A DNA stretch of 9,926 bases from Gammaproteobacteria bacterium (GTDB lineage: Bacteria > Pseudomonadota > Gammaproteobacteria > Steroidobacterales > SZUA-146). The notes under the pieces are model-generated. The model was not told the origin of the DNA and searched no databases. It saw only the letters and a program-made list of their open reading frames with translations. Positions 6,065 to 9,926 of this stretch are shown in pieces (the first letter of the stretch is position 1; the number at the start of each line of letters is the position of its first letter). Location of the stretch: assembly GCA_003228965.1 (NCBI GenBank), contig QIGP01000331.1:1-9926 (forward strand), read 5' to 3'. The position numbers and the translations under genes are program-made.

Positions 6065-7426
6065 ATGAATTTATCGAAAGAAGCGCTCGCAACTTTAGCC
6101 AGCTGCATGCAAACCCTGGAAGAAGGCTTTGAGCACTTACCAGCCACCACAGCCGTCCTTGGCAGCGCGGGTGACGAGCAGGCGCTCGTCGCAGCCGCCA
6201 AGCGAATGCACAACAACTACCCATACCAGCACCCGTTCTACATCGGACAAATGTTGAAGCCGCCGCATCCGGTTGCTCACCTCGCTTATACAATGGCGAT
6301 GAATCTTAACCCCAACAACCACGCGTTGGACGGAGGGCGCGAGAGCTCCAAAATGGAGAAAGAGGCCGTTGCCGATATCGCCAAAATGTTCGGGTGGGAC
6401 GAGTTTATGGGGCACCTGTGCGGTGGTGGCACCATGGCAAATTTCGAAGCGCTGTGGGTTTCACGAGAGCTTGCCAAAGAGAGTGAGCGTCGTACGGTGT
6501 TGGCATCCGACCAAAGCCACTACACTCATTCGCGGTTGTCGCAAGTTTTGGAAATACCGTTAAGTAGTGTGGCGACAGACGACGTTGGCGCTATGGACGT
6601 TAAAGCCCTGGAGCAGGAACTTGAGAAAGGCGATATTGGTCTAGTGGTTGTCACGCTAGGTACAACACTTGCAGGTTCTGTTGACCCGTTACCGGAAATT
6701 CTAGAGCTTGGAAAACGCTACGAGTTTAGAGTGCACGTGGACACAGCCTATGGTGGCTACTTTACGTTGGCGAGTAATCTCGACCCTTATACACGGATGG
6801 CTTACGACGCTATTAAGCAAGCAGACAGCGTTGTTATCGACCCGCACAAACACGGACTACAACCCTATGGGTGTGGTTGTGTGCTGTTCAAAGATCCGTC
6901 GGTAGGGCGTATATACAAACACGATTCGCCGTACACCTATTTCTCGTCAAACGATTTGCACTTGGGTGAAATTTCGCTGGAGTGTTCTAGAGCCGGAGCG
7001 TCGGCGGTCGCTCTGTGGACAACTATGCAGGCCTTTCCGCTGAGTCTGGACGGCGAGTTTGCTGCTTCACTAAGTCAGTGCCGTCAGGCAGCCATGGAGT
7101 TTCACTACTGGCTGCACGAGAGCGAGTATTTCACACCGCTGTTTGGACCACAGCTCGATATTGTTTGCTGGATTGTAAACAGTGAAAGCGCAAGTCAGGC
7201 GTCTGAGCTTTCTCAGAAAGTCTTTGACGAAGCGTTTAAGCGTGAGCTTCACCTTGCAGTGGCTTCTGCGCCTCACAGTATGTGTGCTGCCTTGCAGTGT
7301 ATTGAAGACTGGGACCAGGACCACGTAATCGTGCTGCGAGCGTGCGTGATGAAACCTGAGCACCTGGAGCATATGGGGCTGATTAACATAATGCTGACTG
7401 AAGTCGTTAAGGACGTACTTGGCTGA
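6065..7426 (+). CDS. PLP-dependent group II amino acid decarboxylase
   Basis: This is a 453-residue fold-type I decarboxylase of the glutamate/tyrosine/aromatic amino acid family. It removes CO2 from an amino acid using pyridoxal phosphate. Key features are YPYQHPFYIGQMLKPPHP near the N-terminus, CGGGTMANFEAL (119-130), SDQSHYTHSR with the ring-stacking His152, VVVTLGTTLAGSVDP (about 194-208), HVDTAYGGY with Asp226, and DPHKHGLQPYGCG with Lys262 as the Schiff-base lysine. All catalytic positions are intact and the length is normal. I chose the ATG at 6065; an in-frame TTG at 6050 would add five residues, and both have weak ribosome sites. It lies 66 nt after the response regulator on the same strand with no clear terminator between, so it may be read from the kinase promoter. 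No amino acid/amine antiporter lies beside it, which argues against a classic acid-resistance pair. The substrate is open. Confidence 0.92.
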   Translation: MNLSKEALATLASCMQTLEEGFEHLPATTAVLGSAGDEQALVAAAKRMHNNYPYQHPFYIGQMLKPPHPVAHLAYTMAMNLNPNNHALDGGRESSKMEKEAVADIAKMFGWDEFMGHLCGGGTMANFEALWVSRELAKESERRTVLASDQSHYTHSRLSQVLEIPLSSVATDDVGAMDVKALEQELEKGDIGLVVVTLGTTLAGSVDPLPEILELGKRYEFRVHVDTAYGGYFTLASNLDPYTRMAYDAIKQADSVVIDPHKHGLQPYGCGCVLFKDPSVGRIYKHDSPYTYFSSNDLHLGEISLECSRAGASAVALWTTMQAFPLSLDGEFAASLSQCRQAAMEFHYWLHESEYFTPLFGPQLDIVCWIVNSESASQASELSQKVFDEAFKRELHLAVASAPHSMCAALQCIEDWDQDHVIVLRACVMKPEHLEHMGLINIMLTEVVKDVLG

Positions 7427-7435
7427 ACTGCCAAG
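7418..7435 (+). terminator. Hairpin at decarboxylase stop codon
   Basis: CTTGGC (7418-7423) and GCCAAG (7430-7435) form a perfect 6-bp stem with the TGA stop in the loop. There is no T run after it, so it is only a weak terminator candidate. Confidence 0.3.
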
Positions 7436-7492
7436 GCCAATTCATTTGAAGACTCGAAGCCTTGTTGCCCCTCGAGAGAAATTCAGCGTGTG

Positions 7493-7939
7493 CTAAGGTT
7501 GTTTAACACTGTAGGCGCGCATGAACGAAGCAACACCGGAAGTGAGGCGGCGAGCTGAGTTCGCTGAACCGCCACCTGCTCTGTGCATACCTATTACATA
7601 GGCGCCGTAGTTGCAGCCGGAACAGCTAGGGTCGGTGTACAGATACATTCCTGATCCACTTTGACCACCGGAACTGTCGGCCTGGTGGTAGATAATATTT
7701 GTCGTGGCGTCGTTTTCGTTTGAGGACGAAGTGTCGCCTCAAATACGAGTACCACAACTTGCACCGGTGTTGCCGCACGTACCTCCGCTTGGATATCCGC
7801 GCAGGTAGTTGTAACGACTTTCAATGAGAGAAGTTGAAGCCACCAAATGGCCTAGCCAGCCAACGGAACTACCCGGGTGATCGGAGTTCACACCGTCACG
7901 TATAGTCTTACTCAACGCCGTCGTCGCCAAAACGTTACT
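7493..7939 (-). pseudogene. Trypsin-like serine protease remnant, truncated and with in-frame TGA
   Basis: On the minus strand, one frame from 7939 to the TAG at 7495-7493 encodes the C-terminal half of a secreted S1/V8-like serine protease. It shows VGWLGHL...YNYLRGYP, Cys-rich CGNTGASCGTRI, then an in-frame TGA (7741-7739). It resumes with GDTSSSNEND...ADSSGGQSGSGMYLY, where GQSGSG is the catalytic-serine motif, followed by YGAYVIGMHRAGG...RLTSGVASFM. TGA probably replaces TGG, since a Trp fits before GDT. The N-terminal half with signal peptide and catalytic His and Asp is missing: the frame runs back directly into the stop of the acyltransferase gene (7942-7940). There is no start codon with a ribosome site. 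TGA is a normal stop in neighbouring genes, so recoding is unlikely. The remnant is reasonably fresh, with one internal stop and no frameshift over 149 codons. Confidence 0.75.
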
Positions 7940-8848
7940 TTAAGATGCAGTCTTAAACGCTTTAAGTTCGTTCATCAACGCGCCCAGTTCAATGTCTTTA
8001 GCCTGCCATTTTTCGTTTACCCAAATTTGGAAGCGCTCACGAAACGCATTGTCGTTAAGGTAGTCGCCACTAAAAATCCAGTCGGGCAGGATTTCGTGTT
8101 GAACTTTAACCACCACTTTACGCATGCGACCACACATGAAATCCCAAAAGCTCACATGCTGTGGATAGGCAATGGTGACATCCAGATAGTTTTTCATTTG
8201 AGAACCTAGTGCCGCAAGAACAAAGGCCAGACCGCCCGCTTTAGGTTTCAGAAGATGTTTGTAAGGAGACTTTTGAGCAGCATGTTTAGCCGGAGTGAAC
8301 CGCGTGCCTTCCAGAAAGTTAATCATCGAGCTTGGGTGAGTGCGAAGTTTCGCACAGGCTTTACGTGTAGTCTCAAGATCTTCTTCGCGAAGTTTAGGGT
8401 TAGCCTTAACTTCTTCGCGAGAGTGACGTTTCATAAACGGCAGTTCAAGTGCCCACCAGGCCAGCCCAAGCAAAGGTACCCAGATGAGTTCTTTCTTAAT
8501 AAAGAAACGTGGAAACGGAACGCGTCGGTTAAGAGCCACCTGCAACATAAACACGTCGTTCCAGTTTTGGTGGTTGCTGCTAATCAGGTACCAGTCGTTG
8601 TACTCAAGTCCGTCTACGCCGCGAACGTCGAAGTCGATGTTGAGAATGCTCACCAATTTTCGGTTGCACCAAATCCACGACTCCCCACTTTTCTCAAGCC
8701 CGCGGAAACACAGTTGACCGACGGCCTGTATGGGAACAAGGAATTTGATGAAGCCGAGAATGTAGAACGGAATGATCCAGAGCGTCAGGTTCAGCACAAA
8801 CAACAGCATCGTAATACTGCCTAAAATGGGTGCGGGTAGAAATGTCAT
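7940..8848 (-). CDS. yihG: YihG-like inner-membrane acyltransferase (PlsC/LPLAT family)
   Basis: This is a 302-residue acyltransferase that resembles E. coli YihG along its whole length from memory, including the C-terminal WQAKD segment. Such enzymes transfer an acyl chain to lysophosphatidic acid at the inner membrane. Residues 10-40 are hydrophobic and would anchor it. Motif I is NHQNWND (HX4D, His93 and Asp98), motif II is in PRFFIKKELIWVPLLG (about 113-128), motif III is FLEGTRFT (178-185), and PKAGGLAF comes later in the chain; all are intact. The start ATG at 8848 has AGGAAA 7 nt upstream; a TTG at 8851 directly before it is less likely. The gene stands alone, with no gene continuing upstream on this strand; downstream the protease remnant begins at the stop codon, so its natural terminator may have been lost. 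Confidence 0.9.
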   Translation of the reverse strand: MTFLPAPILGSITMLLFVLNLTLWIIPFYILGFIKFLVPIQAVGQLCFRGLEKSGESWIWCNRKLVSILNIDFDVRGVDGLEYNDWYLISSNHQNWNDVFMLQVALNRRVPFPRFFIKKELIWVPLLGLAWWALELPFMKRHSREEVKANPKLREEDLETTRKACAKLRTHPSSMINFLEGTRFTPAKHAAQKSPYKHLLKPKAGGLAFVLAALGSQMKNYLDVTIAYPQHVSFWDFMCGRMRKVVVKVQHEILPDWIFSGDYLNDNAFRERFQIWVNEKWQAKDIELGALMNELKAFKTAS

Positions 8849-8883
8849 CAATCAGTTTCCTGGCGTGAGCAAGACGTGCCGTG

Positions 8884-8913
8884 ATTATAAAGAGCGGTTT
8901 TCGTCCCTGAGAG
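8884..8913 (-). promoter_or_regulatory. Candidate promoter of yihG-like gene
   Basis: A perfect TATAAT -10 box is present on the minus strand (8889-8884), 35 bp before the start codon. The -35 is poor (CTCTCA or TCTCAG near 8913-8907). Confidence 0.35.
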
Positions 8914-9106
8914 GTCATTCTGATACAAATGCTGCAGAAACGGAACCGTTACAGGAAACCTATACGACGCAGCTCAGCTGCACTACTAATAAAGAGCGAA
9001 CCGCGTTCACAAGAACCTCACAAACCCGATTCACTAACGGACCGCGCTTAGATTACACTTCCAAGGCGAGGAACCTCCACGCACGCAAAGAACCATGGAG
9101 CAGAGT

Positions 9107-9926
9107 ATGCCAACCAACGCGCTGATATCAGCCAATCCTTATTTCCGACTGCACCAGGACATGAAGGATCACCCGGACTGGATACCTGTCATCACCGAAG
9201 GCGACTCGTGGTTCGCCTTCCCGGGCGTACTCTTGAGAATGAACGTCATCTCTCACCTGCAGTACACCTTCAAAGCACGCATGGCCTTTCTACGCATTTC
9301 CTACCACGGCGACCGCCTGCACGACATGTTAAACGGTCGCCAGTACCAAAAACTCAAACGCATGTTCCGTCACAAAAGCAAATTCAAAGCGCTGCTGTTC
9401 AGCGGAGGCGGCAACGACATTGTACAGTCGATGGACGAGTTCATCAGAAACAAAGGCAACTGCAAGCGCTGGAAAGACTGTGTTGTGCAGGAAGCACTGG
9501 ATGACAAGATTCTTGAGTTGGAGACGTTGTATCACAAGTTAATTAGAACGAGGGACAAGTATAATCCTGAGTGTCGGATTTACGTGCACAGTTACGACTA
9601 CTCCAGTGTAAACGGGCAACCGGTGAAAATTGGTGCGTTGGTTTTAAGCAAAGCCTGGCTTGAGCCTGTGTTTATTAAGAAGGGGATTACTTCGAAGCGT
9701 TCTCAGCGACGGTTGGTTCGGTATGTGATTGATGAGTTTTTTGCGATGCTTATGCGGGTGGAAGCGGCTTATCCGGAACGCTTTGCGGTCGTGGATACTC
9801 GGGGGACTTTAAAATCTTCCGATTGGACGGATGAGATTCATCCTAGTCATGAGGGGTTTGGGCTTATTGCCAAGAAGGTAGCTAAGCGGGTCGCAGAGGA
9901 TTTTCCTGGGTTTATTCGGACTCGTT
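9107..9926 (+). CDS. SGNH/GDSL-family hydrolase (3' end outside window)
   Basis: The frame is open from ATG 9107 to the window edge (273 residues seen). It is a member of the SGNH hydrolase superfamily, serine esterases/lipases acting on acyl or acetyl esters. Block I is TEGDSWFAFPG with nucleophile Ser34. Gly69 in SYHGDRLHDM fits block II. Block III is SGGGND (99-104) with the oxyanion Asn103. Block V is DEIHPSHEGF with Asp242 and His245, so the catalytic set is complete. There is no signal peptide, so it should be cytosolic. ATG 9107 has GGAG 6 nt upstream; an in-frame ATG at 9095 has only a weak site. The 258-bp gap to the divergent yihG-like gene should hold its promoter, which I could not place. 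Codon choice changes sharply within the gene: in residues 1-130 Phe is TTC 8 times and TTT once, and after that TTT 7 times and TTC never. The substrate is unknown. Confidence 0.85.
   Translation, partial: MPTNALISANPYFRLHQDMKDHPDWIPVITEGDSWFAFPGVLLRMNVISHLQYTFKARMAFLRISYHGDRLHDMLNGRQYQKLKRMFRHKSKFKALLFSGGGNDIVQSMDEFIRNKGNCKRWKDCVVQEALDDKILELETLYHKLIRTRDKYNPECRIYVHSYDYSSVNGQPVKIGALVLSKAWLEPVFIKKGITSKRSQRRLVRYVIDEFFAMLMRVEAAYPERFAVVDTRGTLKSSDWTDEIHPSHEGFGLIAKKVAKRVAEDFPGFIRTR

Noticed and set aside
7739..7741. TGA in the protease frame read as Trp or selenocysteine
   Set aside because: Three neighbouring genes stop at TGA, the protease also lacks its N-terminal half, and I looked for no selenocysteine insertion element; simple gene decay explains it.
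7594..7824. 76-residue minus-strand frame inside the protease remnant
   Set aside because: It is in a different frame from the one carrying the protease motifs and is a low-complexity Thr/Val-rich string.
8255..8824. 189-residue open frame antisense to the acyltransferase
   Set aside because: The opposite strand carries intact catalytic motifs of a known family; this frame is a shadow with no domain.
8772..9125. 117-residue open frame on the plus strand between the yihG-like gene and the SGNH gene
   Set aside because: It overlaps the acyltransferase start antisense, has no recognisable motif, and its composition looks like chance; it also ends inside the SGNH gene.
1..9926. CRISPR array, insertion sequence, phage or defence-system genes
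   Set aside because: No regularly spaced direct repeats, transposase, integrase or nuclease domains were seen; the PLD-type gene has the membrane cardiolipin synthase pattern, not a nuclease pattern.

Overview
The window reads as chromosome of a Gammaproteobacterium. The main clue is a close match to the YihG-type inner-membrane acyltransferase of enteric and marine gammaproteobacteria. Supporting clues are a 70-residue CspA-type cold-shock protein, a cardiolipin synthase of the usual proteobacterial type, a DesK/NarL-style two-component pair and roughly balanced base composition. I cannot name a genus. TGA is an ordinary stop here: the cardiolipin synthase, the kinase and the decarboxylase all end with it.

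Layout: (1) 3-1052 (+) is the 3' part of a cardiolipin synthase, cut by the window edge. (2) 1053-1434 has no gene; it holds a 121-bp palindrome-bounded element and a terminator-like hairpin. (3) 1435-1794 (+) is a small VOC/glyoxalase-fold protein and 1957-2169 (+) a cold-shock protein followed by a hairpin. (4) 2359-4096 (-) is a tight two-gene operon: a seven-helix DUF2306-like membrane protein, then, 1 nt later, an exported TPR protein, ending in a good terminator. (5) 4224-5998 (+), divergent from it, is a membrane histidine kinase and its NarL-type regulator, overlapping by 4 nt. A PLP-dependent decarboxylase (6065-7426, +) follows on the same strand. (6) 7493-7939 (-) is a broken trypsin-like serine protease lacking its N-terminal half and carrying an in-frame TGA. 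(7) 7940-8848 (-) is the YihG-like acyltransferase. (8) 9107 to the end (+) is an SGNH/GDSL hydrolase cut by the window edge.

The most interesting part is 2300-7426. The divergent operons share an 85-127 bp control region with a perfect 10-bp inverted repeat that brackets the predicted -35 box of the kinase gene and lies just upstream of the predicted promoter of the membrane-protein/TPR operon. A plausible reading, not proven, is that the regulator binds there and controls both directions, tying a membrane-state sensor to an uncharacterised membrane/periplasmic pair and perhaps to the decarboxylase. Other points are the decayed protease butted against the yihG stop codon, and an abrupt change in synonymous codon choice inside the SGNH hydrolase gene. 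I found no CRISPR array, tRNA, rRNA, complete insertion sequence or recognisable defence system.
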